Source: an uncultured Bacteroidota bacterium
GTDB lineage: Bacteria; Bacteroidota; Bacteroidia; Bacteroidales; SZUA-534
DNA length: 12,975 bases
Assembly (NCBI GenBank): GCA_937900725.1
Contig: CALCFP010000307.1
Span: forward strand, 1-12,975
Direction of reading: 5' to 3'
Below the pieces are notes generated by a model. It worked only from the letters and a program-made list of their open reading frames with translations, was not told the origin of the DNA and searched no databases. Of the stretch, positions 1 through 7,727 are shown piece after piece (the first letter of the stretch is position 1; each line of letters opens with the position of its first letter). A program made the position numbers and the translations under genes.

Positions 1-1
1 C

Positions 2-1435
2 AGGCTCGAGCTTACGCTCATCAGTTTCTTGCCGATGTTCGTGAGCTGGTTTGTCATTCTTGGCTTAATGGCTATTTTAGGCATCGAGTTTAACATTATC
101 AACATCATACTTTCGACATTCATATTCGGCATTGGCGACGACTTCAGCATATTTATCATGGACGGTCTGCAGAACAAGTACCGTACCGGCCAGAAGATAC
201 TCGAGTCGCACAAGACGGCCATTTTCTGTTCGGCATTCACCATAATCGTCGGAATGGGTGCCTTGGCGTTTGCCCAGCATCCGTCGTTGCAGTCGATATC
301 GCTGATATCAATAATAGGCATATTGGTTGTAGTGCTTGTGGCCTTTGCCATTGAGCCTATCATCTTCAACTTTTTCATAGCAAACCCTACCAGCAAGGGC
401 AATCTGCCATACACGGTCTGGGGGCTCTTGCAGACATCGTTTTCGTTCCTGGTTTTCCTGACGGGATGCGTGCTCCTTCGTGCGCTTAATATAGTGCTTT
501 ACTTAGTGCCGGTGCGCAAGCGTCTGAAACGCAACCTGCTCTGCTATCTGATGAGCAAGGCGTGCAAATGGACAATTTTGGTGTCGCGACAGATAAAGTA
601 CGAGGTTGAAAATACCACCAACGAGGATTTCCGCAAGCCGTCGGTCATAATAGCCAACCATCAGTCGTTCATGGACATTCTGGTCATGCTGTCATTGTCG
701 CCAAAGATTCTGATGGTGACAAACAAGTGGGTTTGGCACTCGCCATTTTTCGGCGGACTGATACGCTATGTCGGATTCTTCTTCAATGAGAACGGCCACG
801 AGTACAATGCCGAGCAGATGGCCGAGCGTGTAAAGGAGGGCTACTCGGTTGTAGTTTTCCCTGAAGGCACTCGCTCATACGATGGAACCATCGGACGTTT
901 CCATAAGGGTGCGTTCTATATGGCTGAAACGCTCGGACTCGACATCACGCCTGTGGTGCTTTACGGCGCAGGAAACATCATTGCAAAGAGCCAGCCGTTC
1001 AACGTGCGCGAGGGCAAGCTTGTTGCACGTATCTTGCCCCGCATAAAGTTCAGCGACCGCTCGTTTGGCGACGGTTACAAGACCCGCTCGAAAACAATTT
1101 CGGGCCATTTCAGGCACGAGTACGACTTGCTTTGCGAAAAGTGGAACCATCCGTTCAATACTACATTCTTCGACGTGATTATGCACAACTACATCTACAA
1201 AGGCCCAGTTGAGGAGTGGTATCTGCGCATCAAGATAAAGATGGAGCACAATTACGAGCTGTTTGACAGCATAGTGCCACGTAGCGGGCAGATAACCGAT
1301 ATTGGCTGCGGCTACGGCCCGTTGTGCTACATGCTTGCGCTCACATCGAAAAAACGCAGCGTTTTGGGCATCGACTATGACGAAGACAAGATCGCTGTCG
1401 CCCAGCATGGATGGCTGCGCAGCAAATGCCCTTGA
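2..1435 (+). CDS. MMPL exporter C-terminus fused to PlsC-type acyltransferase and start of SAM-methyltransferase (5' partial, 3' truncated by frameshift)
   Basis: The frame is open from base 2, so the start lies upstream and the ATG at 29 is internal. The first ~140 codons are hydrophobic membrane segments with a polar GDD motif, which resembles the last part of an RND/MMPL lipid exporter. A lysophospholipid acyltransferase (PlsC-like) domain follows: the HX4D motif NHQSFMD is at 656-676 and FPEGTRS at 857-877. A class I methyltransferase domain then begins, with its SAM-binding glycine motif DIGCGYG at 1298-1318. Its reading frame stops at a TGA at 1433-1435, in the middle of the Rossmann fold, while the rest of the domain continues in another frame. 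Fusions of this kind are known from Bacteroidota aryl-polyene loci, where the MMPL part is thought to export the lipid and the acyltransferase to load it on a glycerolipid-like acceptor. Domain calls are from motifs; the export role is inferred. Confidence 0.85.
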   Translation, partial: RLELTLISFLPMFVSWFVILGLMAILGIEFNIINIILSTFIFGIGDDFSIFIMDGLQNKYRTGQKILESHKTAIFCSAFTIIVGMGALAFAQHPSLQSISLISIIGILVVVLVAFAIEPIIFNFFIANPTSKGNLPYTVWGLLQTSFSFLVFLTGCVLLRALNIVLYLVPVRKRLKRNLLCYLMSKACKWTILVSRQIKYEVENTTNEDFRKPSVIIANHQSFMDILVMLSLSPKILMVTNKWVWHSPFFGGLIRYVGFFFNENGHEYNAEQMAERVKEGYSVVVFPEGTRSYDGTIGRFHKGAFYMAETLGLDITPVVLYGAGNIIAKSQPFNVREGKLVARILPRIKFSDRSFGDGYKTRSKTISGHFRHEYDLLCEKWNHPFNTTFFDVIMHNYIYKGPVEEWYLRIKIKMEHNYELFDSIVPRSGQITDIGCGYGPLCYMLALTSKKRSVLGIDYDEDKIAVAQHGWLRSKCP

Positions 1436-1790
1436 GTACGACTTGCCGCAAAGCGATGTGTTCATTTTGAACGACATGCTCCACTACATGAGTGCCGAGC
1501 ATCAAAATACATTGATAAGGAAGTGCGTCGATGCATTGACGCCCGACGGGTTCATAATCATCCGCGACGGCAACACCGAAGAGGAGGAACGCCACAAGGT
1601 CACCAAATTCACCGAACTGATGTCGACCCGAATCATCAAGTTCAACAAGACGGAGGAACAGCTGTGCTTCGTGTCGGAAAGCCGGATGCGCCAGATTGCG
1701 GCCGATTGCGGAATGTCGGTCGAGTCGCTGCAGAACGACAAATACACGTCAAACACCATCTACATCTTTAGGAAGAATGCGAAAGCTTAA
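1416..1790 (+). pseudogene. Out-of-frame C-terminal half of the methyltransferase domain of the exporter fusion
   Basis: From about 1416 the +3 frame encodes the second half of a class I methyltransferase: an acidic strand around NALEYDLPQSDVFILNDMLHY, then TPDGFIIIRDGN, then a C-terminal stretch ending at the TAA at 1788-1790. It matches the expected continuation of the domain that begins in the preceding frame (DIGCGYG...GIDYDEDKIAVAQHG). No credible separate start or ribosome site exists here, and the first ATG in this frame (1302) lies inside the upstream SAM motif. Joining the frames leaves almost no linker between the helix after the acidic Asp and the AANALEY strand, so some residues appear to be missing. 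A deletion of 3n+2 bases, perhaps 20-26, fits better than a single-base error. This may be a real mutation or an assembly error. Confidence 0.7.
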
Positions 1791-3453
1791 ATTGATAGGA
1801 AAGATATTGCTCTATGTGTGCGGTTTTATGCTGATTCTGGTGCTTATACCAGTAATAATGCTTGCCTATCTATATTTCACTGCCGACATGAAGAAGCCTG
1901 TCGGCTTTGAGCCACGCAACGGTCAGGTCGTAGTCAGCGACGACGGCGTGAGTGCCTACGGCAACGATACCTTGAGGCTGGGCCAGAGTGGCTGGTGGGA
2001 AGCAAAACTGTGTGGCGGCGCATTCGAGCGTGGCGAGGCTTACGGCAAGCTTGCGCAAGACATCATCTACCGGCAGGAACAGATTTTTGTCGACCAGATA
2101 CGCACATTTGTCCCGTCGGAAAAATACCTCAGTTTTTTGCGCTATCTGACAATGACGTTCAACCATTCGCTCGGTAAATACATTGGCCAGGAATTTCGCG
2201 AGGAGATATACGGAATGTCGCTTTCGTGCTCCGATGAATTCAACTTCGTGGCCGAGCCGTACGAGCGCCAGATGAACTACCATTCGGCCCACGACATTGG
2301 TCACGCCATGCAAGACTACATGCTTGTAGGATGCAGTTCGTTTGCCACTTGGGACAATTCCAGCGCCAATGGCGACTTGATTGTCGGACGCAATTTCGAC
2401 TTCTACATGGGCGACGAGTTTGCCCGCAACCGTGTTCTGATGTTCTATTTTCCCGAAAATGGCTACAAGTTCGCATCGGCAAGTTGGCCAGGAATGATTG
2501 GCGTCATGTCGGGAATGAACGAGAAGGGCCTCACTGTCACAATCAATGCCGCAAAATCGTCTATGCCGACATCGTCGGCCACGCCGATATCGATACTCAC
2601 CCGCGAGATTCTGCAATATGCATCCACTATCGACGAAGCCTTGCAGATAGCCCAAAAACGCAAGACTTTCGTGTCGGAATCCATATTGATAGGTTCCGCC
2701 ATCGACGGCAAGGCGGCTGTAATAGAGAAATCGCCTGAAAAGACAGCCTTGCTCGAATCGGACACTTCATTTATTATTAGCGTAAATCATTTTCAGTCAG
2801 ATGCTTTTAAGGACGATGCCCGCAATATCGAGAATATTGCCACATCTGACAGCCCGTTCCGCTACAACCGCATAAGTCAACTGCTTAATGACAAATATCC
2901 TCTTGACGAGGCCGGTGCAGTCTCCATATTGCGCGATTACAAGGGTATGAACGACAGTCTGATAGGTTGGACAAACGAGGCGGCGCTGAACCAGTTTATT
3001 GGTCACCATTCGGTTGTGTTCAATGCCAGCAAGATGATGATGTGGATATCGACATCGCCTTGGCAGGCAGGCCCTTATGTGGCATACAACCTTGCCGACA
3101 TATTCAGCGGAAAGACAAGTTTCGGTGCCGAAATCGCCGACAGCCGCTTGACAATCCCGGCAGACCCTACAATCAGCGCCGAGCAGATGCAGGACATTTT
3201 CCGCATCAAGCAGATGACGCACGAATTCCGCGCAGCCGTAAAGCAGTCGCAACCGATTGACAGCGTGGCCCTTGCCGAATTTGAAAGCCTGAATCCCGAA
3301 CTATATGCAACCTACGAAATTTTGGGCGACTACTACCATTCGCAGTTCGATACCCTAAATGCAAGGCAAAATTGGAACAAGGCGTTGCTAAAGTACATTC
3401 CAAAACAGGCCGAACGGGAGCGCATTGAAGGCAAAATCAGGTCGTTGGAATAG
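1777..3453 (+). CDS. Membrane-anchored C45-family (acyl-CoA:6-APA acyltransferase-like) Ntn hydrolase
   Basis: The predicted protein has 558 residues. ATG 1777 is preferred because AGGAAG lies just upstream and the N-terminus then begins with a positively charged stretch and one strong membrane segment (about residues 6-34). The frame is open further upstream, but only as out-of-frame sequence of the preceding gene. After the anchor, the GGAFERGEAYGKL region (~80-95) resembles the N-terminal G..RG...G motif of C45 proteins. Cys186, in VGCSSFATWDNSS, followed by GDLIVGRNFDFYMGD, is the expected nucleophile and its downstream signature. The last ~60 residues are helical and TPR-like. C45 proteins are N-terminal-nucleophile amidases or acyltransferases, usually activated by self-cleavage before the Cys. 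The gene overlaps the upstream frame by 14 nt, implying co-translation with the exporter fusion. An outward-facing acyl transfer or hydrolysis step is inferred; the substrate is unknown. Confidence 0.82.
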   Translation: MRKLKLIGKILLYVCGFMLILVLIPVIMLAYLYFTADMKKPVGFEPRNGQVVVSDDGVSAYGNDTLRLGQSGWWEAKLCGGAFERGEAYGKLAQDIIYRQEQIFVDQIRTFVPSEKYLSFLRYLTMTFNHSLGKYIGQEFREEIYGMSLSCSDEFNFVAEPYERQMNYHSAHDIGHAMQDYMLVGCSSFATWDNSSANGDLIVGRNFDFYMGDEFARNRVLMFYFPENGYKFASASWPGMIGVMSGMNEKGLTVTINAAKSSMPTSSATPISILTREILQYASTIDEALQIAQKRKTFVSESILIGSAIDGKAAVIEKSPEKTALLESDTSFIISVNHFQSDAFKDDARNIENIATSDSPFRYNRISQLLNDKYPLDEAGAVSILRDYKGMNDSLIGWTNEAALNQFIGHHSVVFNASKMMMWISTSPWQAGPYVAYNLADIFSGKTSFGAEIADSRLTIPADPTISAEQMQDIFRIKQMTHEFRAAVKQSQPIDSVALAEFESLNPELYATYEILGDYYHSQFDTLNARQNWNKALLKYIPKQAERERIEGKIRSLE

Positions 3454-3481
3454 TAGGTTTTGAGGGGCCGTTGACTTCCGC

Positions 3482-3982
3482 TTATTTTATCTCTTCCAAA
3501 GTCATCCGCAGTTTTATCCATGGATGCTTTATCAGAATTTGTGTGGTGTTGCCGCTTTCGTCTGTGGTTACGGTAAATACCGACTTGCCGAGGCCTGCGC
3601 CACGCTTGCGTTTCTCCACACTTGCGGTTAGGCTTTTCTGCTTGGATAGATTCTTGTCCGCAAATATCACGCGCAGGTCGCGCTCTAGCAGTTGAATAAC
3701 CTTAGGCCGGCGCATTGGCTCAACGCAACTGTTCACTATCAGCGAGTCGGCAAGGGTGAAGTCGAAGATTGTCGGTCCGAAATACGATGTGGCAAGCACT
3801 CGTGGGCCGTTTGCTGTTGGGCGCGCTATCACCATTCCGCTGAAATGGCTTTTGCGGGCATCAATCTGCAGATTGTATTTTGCGCTCTTGCTTGGTGCAA
3901 TTACCGGTTGAGCCGACGCTTGCCCCATAAACAATGTTGCAATAAGCAGGAATAATGCTATATATGGTTTGTGTTTAAGCAT
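3482..3982 (-). CDS. Small secreted protein, possibly LolB/DUF3261-like
   Basis: The product has 166 residues with a clear signal peptide (about 1-24, ending ASA before Gln) and no lipobox cysteine, so it is predicted to be periplasmic and not a lipoprotein. The body contains FSGMVIARPTANGPRV, then SYFGPTIFDFTL, then a late MRRPKVIQLLERDLRVIF segment. This order (an FSG..V strand, a fooled-by-eye 'FG..FDF' strand and a terminal L..DL motif) resembles the LolB-like/DUF3261 lipoproteins that accompany LolA-like carriers in aryl-polyene clusters. It is the last gene of the minus-strand operon, 12 nt after the LolA-like gene, and its stop lies 28 nt from the converging C45 gene. A role in receiving the polyene lipid at the outer membrane is inferred from context. 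The family call is tentative and no catalytic motif is visible. Confidence 0.75.
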   Translation of the reverse strand: MLKHKPYIALFLLIATLFMGQASAQPVIAPSKSAKYNLQIDARKSHFSGMVIARPTANGPRVLATSYFGPTIFDFTLADSLIVNSCVEPMRRPKVIQLLERDLRVIFADKNLSKQKSLTASVEKRKRGAGLGKSVFTVTTDESGNTTQILIKHPWIKLRMTLEEIK

Positions 3983-3994
3983 TTAGCGTAAAGA

Positions 3995-4624
3995 CTAATC
4001 TATGGCGAATCGGCTTTCGTCCTTCAGTTGGTTGAACCGTTTGTTGCTAAATTTGTAGTCGGTGTAGTCGGTTTCGGTTTCGTACATCCGCAGTTGATCG
4101 ACGCTCATGTCGGTCTTGCTCAGCCATATCTCGATGCCCGACACGTACTCCTTCACGCTATTGCTTTTTGGGGTGATTTTTATCAGATATTGTTGATTGT
4201 CTTCTTGATAATTTAATATGTAGTCGTTGCTCATATTGCTCAAGTCGCCAATCATACAGGCAGTAATCATATCTTGCATCTCATTCATCATCTTGTTGGA
4301 ATTCAACGACATGATACTTTTCTTCCCATCTGCCACTATCTTCAGTTTGCCATTATTTATTACTATGGTGTAACTTATAGGTTTTGAGTAAATTAAACTT
4401 ATTTTATTCTCTTTTTTGTAGGAAAATTTGCCAGAGGAAGTCACGTCCTCGTCAAACATATCTAGATGCTTTACTTGAGTAAAGTCACTTTCAATTGAAG
4501 TGAGTTTGCCTGCACTGCTTTTTAGTTGACTTTCAAATTGTTGCATATTAGCAATCGGGTGCATTTGCGCCACTCCAACTTGTGCGGCAAGCATCAAAGT
4601 AAAAAGTAATGTAAGGTATTTCAT
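3995..4624 (-). CDS. LolA-like periplasmic lipid/lipoprotein carrier
   Basis: The product has 209 residues with a Sec signal peptide (about 1-19, ending VGVAQ). The mature part follows the LolA pattern: an N-terminal helix (MQQFESQLKSSAGKLTSIESDFTQVKHL), then SSGKFSYKKENKISLIYSKP, where the exporter-dependent family normally has a G.f..krP.kirw motif, then alternating beta strands with NGKLKIVADGKK and GIEIWLSKTDMSVDQLRM near the end. LolA proteins form a half-barrel that carries acylated cargo across the periplasm. In aryl-polyene clusters a divergent LolA is thought to carry the polyene lipid from the MMPL exporter. It lies 34 nt after the deacetylase gene and 12 nt before the LolB-like gene. 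Length and signal peptide agree with the family. The specific cargo is inferred. Confidence 0.85.
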   Translation of the reverse strand: MKYLTLLFTLMLAAQVGVAQMHPIANMQQFESQLKSSAGKLTSIESDFTQVKHLDMFDEDVTSSGKFSYKKENKISLIYSKPISYTIVINNGKLKIVADGKKSIMSLNSNKMMNEMQDMITACMIGDLSNMSNDYILNYQEDNQQYLIKITPKSNSVKEYVSGIEIWLSKTDMSVDQLRMYETETDYTDYKFSNKRFNQLKDESRFAID

Positions 4625-4658
4625 ATCGTTGTTTTATTATTTGCTAATATATTGATGA

Positions 4659-5369
4659 TTAGTTATTTGTAGTTGTGCTTATGGCACTGTAGTCTTTCGC
4701 ATCAGCGGGCAATGGCAATATATCGTAACCGGCTGTGCGGATTTCGTCAATCACCTTCTGCAAAAGAGTGTCGCTGTTTGGCAGACGGTCATGAAGAAGG
4801 ATTATGGCGCCTCGCTTAAGGTTTCGTCTTATTCGTTTAAGCACGATTTCATCTTTCGGCATATTGGTGTCGTAAGTTCGTATAGTCCAGCCTATTGTTG
4901 TCAGGTTTAACGCTTTTACTGCTTTTGCGACAATCGGGTTTGTAACGCCAAATGGTGGCCGGAACAGCGTTGTCTCCTGTCCTGATGCTTCGGCTAAGGC
5001 TTGACGGCATTGTTCGAGGTCGGCAATCATCTTGCTACGTCTCAAAATCGGGAAGTTACTAGTGTGGCAGTAACTGTGTATTCCAATAAGGTGACCTTCG
5101 TCGGCTATGCGCTTCATTATTGCCTCGTTGCCGGAAATTTTTTTGCCAATGCAGAAGAATACCGCCTTTACGCTGTTGCGTTTCAGCACGTCGAGCACTT
5201 TAGGCGTCTGTTCGGCATCGGGGCCGTCGTCAAATGTCAGATATACTGCTTTTTTGCCCGTCTTTACCCTGCAAATTGCCTTGATGTAGACTTTCGACTT
5301 TATGCTGTACGATGCATAGAACAGATAAGCAAAAAGGCTAATCAATATGTAGGTAAGCCACTCCTGCAT
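4659..5369 (-). CDS. Membrane-anchored polysaccharide deacetylase-family (NodB domain, CE4) protein
   Basis: The product has 236 residues, with an N-terminal membrane anchor (about 4-20) and then a NodB homology domain. Visible CE4 motifs are: motif 1 LTFDDGPD (Asp47 general base, Asp48 metal ligand); motif 2 HSYCH (His98 and His102 metal ligands); motif 3 RPPFG (from Arg137); and motif 5 LLHD (His193). All metal-binding and catalytic residues appear intact, so a working metal-dependent N- or O-deacetylase is expected. The active site would face the periplasm. The start ATG (5369-5367) comes one base after the upstream ketosynthase-like stop, implying translational coupling. Such genes recur in Bacteroidota polyene loci, but their substrate is not established. 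Deacetylation of a sugar or acylated head group is inferred only. Confidence 0.9.
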   Translation of the reverse strand: MQEWLTYILISLFAYLFYASYSIKSKVYIKAICRVKTGKKAVYLTFDDGPDAEQTPKVLDVLKRNSVKAVFFCIGKKISGNEAIMKRIADEGHLIGIHSYCHTSNFPILRRSKMIADLEQCRQALAEASGQETTLFRPPFGVTNPIVAKAVKALNLTTIGWTIRTYDTNMPKDEIVLKRIRRNLKRGAIILLHDRLPNSDTLLQKVIDEIRTAGYDILPLPADAKDYSAISTTTNN

Positions 5370-5370
5370 A

Positions 5371-6273
5371 TTATTTCTTTATTAGGATAAGCGAGTGGTT
5401 TATGCCTTGATACTCGTTGTAAATCAATATGTTGCCCGAAAAATCCTTTTTACTTATCGCAATATTGAGAAGTTCGGCTGTAAATGTTGGATAGTCAGTT
5501 TGTTTCTCGTTTTGCCAATTTGCCTTCAGGCCAATCTTTTGGGCAACATGTTCGGCAGTGGCTTGTTTGCATCCGGACAGCATGAAAATATTGTCGGCGG
5601 TTAGGCTGTTGCGTTTCATAAATGCCTCAATCCACTCTGCAATCTCATTTTCGTTCTTTTGTCCTATCTTCGTCTCTATGTCGTTGACAGATACCGAATT
5701 GCCTTCGGGTGAATTGTTCAGCAGAAAGAAATATGCGCCTTCGCCAAGTGCGAAATTGCGGTCCATTCCAAGTCTGTGCTGTATGTCGGCCGACGATTGT
5801 GTAATCTCGTCCACGGCGCCCAAAAGCACATTGCGCTTGCCGTCAGCCACCTGCATTACGGCATCTATCAGAGCGCTCTCGAAACTCAATCCGCGGTGAA
5901 CGTAAGTCACATTGTATGAATGTATTCCGTTCATCAGCGCTATCTGTCCGCCAATGGTGTTGAATGTTGATTGTATGAACGGTGTTGGATTCAGCAGTTT
6001 TTCCTCATTTACGATTATCGAGTCGAGGAACTTCTCCGTATCGGCAAGGCATCCGAGTCCAGTTGCCGTTATTATGGCATCAATTGATTGTGCATCAATA
6101 TTTTCAATGCATTTCAGTCCGCAGGCCACGCCCATCTTCACAATTCGGCTCATTCTGCGACGTAGCGTTGGGTCGGCAATGGCTTGTTTGTAGTCGAGTT
6201 CAGTCTCGTTGCCATCGACGTAGAGCCTGTCTTCCTTTATTTGACACGATTTCGTTATGTAGATAGGCTTCAT
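5371..6273 (-). CDS. Ketosynthase-like protein without catalytic Cys (chain-length-factor-like, beta-ketoacyl synthase N-terminal-like)
   Basis: ATG 6273 gives 300 residues and comes one base after the TGA of the preceding ketosynthase. The in-frame upstream extension to 6384 is only antisense-like overlap with that gene, so it was not used. The protein has thiolase-fold strands (AIITATGLGCLADTEKFLDS; NVLLGAVDEI; FALGEGAYFFLLNN) in ketosynthase order but is about 100 residues shorter. Where an active ketosynthase has its nucleophilic Cys there is NVTYVHRGLSFESA, and neither HGTGT nor GHTLGA is present. This matches the short ketoacyl-synthase-like (Ketoacyl-synt_2 type) proteins of polyene clusters, which probably pair with an active ketosynthase as a chain-length factor or scaffold. 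The likely partner is the KS encoded immediately upstream. Catalytic inactivity is read from the sequence; pairing is inferred. Confidence 0.85.
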   Translation of the reverse strand: MKPIYITKSCQIKEDRLYVDGNETELDYKQAIADPTLRRRMSRIVKMGVACGLKCIENIDAQSIDAIITATGLGCLADTEKFLDSIIVNEEKLLNPTPFIQSTFNTIGGQIALMNGIHSYNVTYVHRGLSFESALIDAVMQVADGKRNVLLGAVDEITQSSADIQHRLGMDRNFALGEGAYFFLLNNSPEGNSVSVNDIETKIGQKNENEIAEWIEAFMKRNSLTADNIFMLSGCKQATAEHVAQKIGLKANWQNEKQTDYPTFTAELLNIAISKKDFSGNILIYNEYQGINHSLILIKK

Positions 6274-6274
6274 T

Positions 6275-7459
6275 TCAGTCGATTTTTGAAAATAATAGTG
6301 AAGTGTCGTTGCCGCCGAATCCGAAAGCATTCGACAGAACGTGCTTAATATGGTTGCCCTCGCTGAACTCGGTTTGAGGCACAAGCCCCGTAGCGGGTTC
6401 GGGAGTGCTGAAGTTCAGATTTGGATAAATGTATCCGTTTTTTACGGAAAGTGCCGAATAGACGGCCTCGATGCCTTCCGATGCGCCCAATGTATGGCCA
6501 ATAAAAGCCTTGACCGAACTGAACGATGGCACTTTGTCTCCGAAAATCCTGCGAATTGCTGTGCCTTCCGACAGGTCGTTGTTTGGTGTGCCGGTTCCGT
6601 GTACGTTTATGTAACTAATTTCGTCAGCCGTTACGCCAGCCACTTTCATTGCTTCGCTCATAGAGTGGAATGAGCCGTTGCCTTCGGGTGAGCATCCCGT
6701 TTGGTGATATGCGTCGTTTGCGTTGGCGTAGCCTGTAACCAGGCAGTAGGGCTCGCGTCGTGCATCTTCTAAGCGTTGCATCACAATGTAGCCCGCGCCT
6801 TCGCCAAGGTTCAGTCCTGCGCGTGTGGCGTCAAACGGGCGACAGTGTTCGCTGTCGAGTATCATCAGCGAGTTGAAGCCGTTGAGCGTGAATTTGCAAA
6901 GCGAGTCGGTGCCTCCGGCTATCACGGCATCGAGCAGTCCGTTCTTTAGCATGCGGGCGCCAAGCATTATGGCGTTTCCTGCCGACGAGCAGGCTGTGCT
7001 AATTGTCGTTACAAATCCGTCTATCCCAAGTTCACGTGCGATGAATTCGGTGCTTGATCCGCAGTCGTGTTGGCTTACCAATCGGAGTCTTCCGTGCTTG
7101 TGGTCGGCCTTGAAATCGGGGTAGAAGTTCTCGCTCAGGTCCATTCCGCCTACCGATGTCGACGATATGAACCCTACACGCATCTTTCTTACGTCTATCT
7201 TGCTGTCGGACAGTGCTTCTTTGCAGGCTAACAAGCCAAGCAACGCTGTGCGCGAATAACATCTATTTTTATCCAAACCACATATATTCGCAAGTTCGGC
7301 ATTCGATTTTTTCACTTCAGACACAGGCACGGCGAGTCCTGTTTGGAAAAACCGGGGCTTGTCCATTCCGTGCCGATTGTTTTTCAGCGACTCGATATTT
7401 TCAGCCACATTGAGCCCTATGCCCGACACTGCGCCGATACCAGTAACGGCAATCTTCAT
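6275..7459 (-). CDS. Beta-ketoacyl-ACP synthase (FabF-type, active-site complete)
   Basis: The product is a 394-residue type II ketosynthase of full normal length. The Cys-His-His triad is complete: Cys157 in TISTACSSAGNAI, His287 in NVHGTGTPNND, and His322 in FIGHTLGASEGIEA with Lys317 just before it. The GFGGND loop is at the C-terminus. It would catalyse decarboxylative condensation of malonyl-ACP onto the growing aryl-polyene chain in the cytosol. ATG 7459 overlaps the last base of the ACP stop codon (TAATG), so translation is coupled to the ACP. One base after its own stop the Cys-less ketosynthase-like gene begins, which suggests a heterodimer of the KS-CLF kind. Of the ketosynthases here it is the most standard. 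Confidence 0.95.
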   Translation of the reverse strand: MKIAVTGIGAVSGIGLNVAENIESLKNNRHGMDKPRFFQTGLAVPVSEVKKSNAELANICGLDKNRCYSRTALLGLLACKEALSDSKIDVRKMRVGFISSTSVGGMDLSENFYPDFKADHKHGRLRLVSQHDCGSSTEFIARELGIDGFVTTISTACSSAGNAIMLGARMLKNGLLDAVIAGGTDSLCKFTLNGFNSLMILDSEHCRPFDATRAGLNLGEGAGYIVMQRLEDARREPYCLVTGYANANDAYHQTGCSPEGNGSFHSMSEAMKVAGVTADEISYINVHGTGTPNNDLSEGTAIRRIFGDKVPSFSSVKAFIGHTLGASEGIEAVYSALSVKNGYIYPNLNFSTPEPATGLVPQTEFSEGNHIKHVLSNAFGFGGNDTSLLFSKID

Positions 7460-7716
7460 TACTTCTTGTTGGCGGTGATGTATTCAGCCAAAGTCTTGAC
7501 CGAGTAGAATATTTCCTTGCCCTGTGCCGGATTGTCAATCTTGATGCCGTAGTTGCGTTCAAGAATCAGTATAATCTCAAGAGCGTCGATAGAGTCGAGG
7601 CCGAGTCCGCCTTCGCCAAACAAAGGGGCTTCTGCATCAATGTCGGCAGGCGTAATTTCTTCCAAATTCAGTTCGGCGATGAGTTCGCCCTTGAGTTTTT
7701 CAATCAATTCTTCCAT
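7459..7716 (-). CDS. Acyl carrier protein
   Basis: The product is an 85-residue acidic, helical protein of standard ACP size. The phosphopantetheine attachment site is Ser42 in GLGLDSIDALEI, followed by the recognition helix LILERNYGIKI. It would carry starter and extender acyl groups between the ketosynthases, dehydratase and thioesterase of the cluster. Its stop overlaps the start of the next ketosynthase by one base, and its ATG is 11 nt after the fused ketosynthase. It differs clearly from the second ACP at the right edge of the window (LDSID versus LDSLD), so the two are unlikely to be redundant copies. Identification is firm; the division of labour between the ACPs is inferred. Confidence 0.95.
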   Translation of the reverse strand: MEELIEKLKGELIAELNLEEITPADIDAEAPLFGEGGLGLDSIDALEIILILERNYGIKIDNPAQGKEIFYSVKTLAEYITANKK

Positions 7717-7727
7717 AGTCGGAATTA

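Noticed and set aside
875..1477. Minus-strand open frame of 200 codons over the acyltransferase/methyltransferase region
   Set aside because: The opposite strand carries HX4D, FPEGTRS and SAM motifs; this frame shows none.
1870..2655. Minus-strand open frame of 261 codons
   Set aside because: It is antisense to the C45 protein and has no recognisable domain.
3454..3481. Bidirectional terminator between converging genes
   Set aside because: The 28-nt gap shows no stem with a T-run on either strand.
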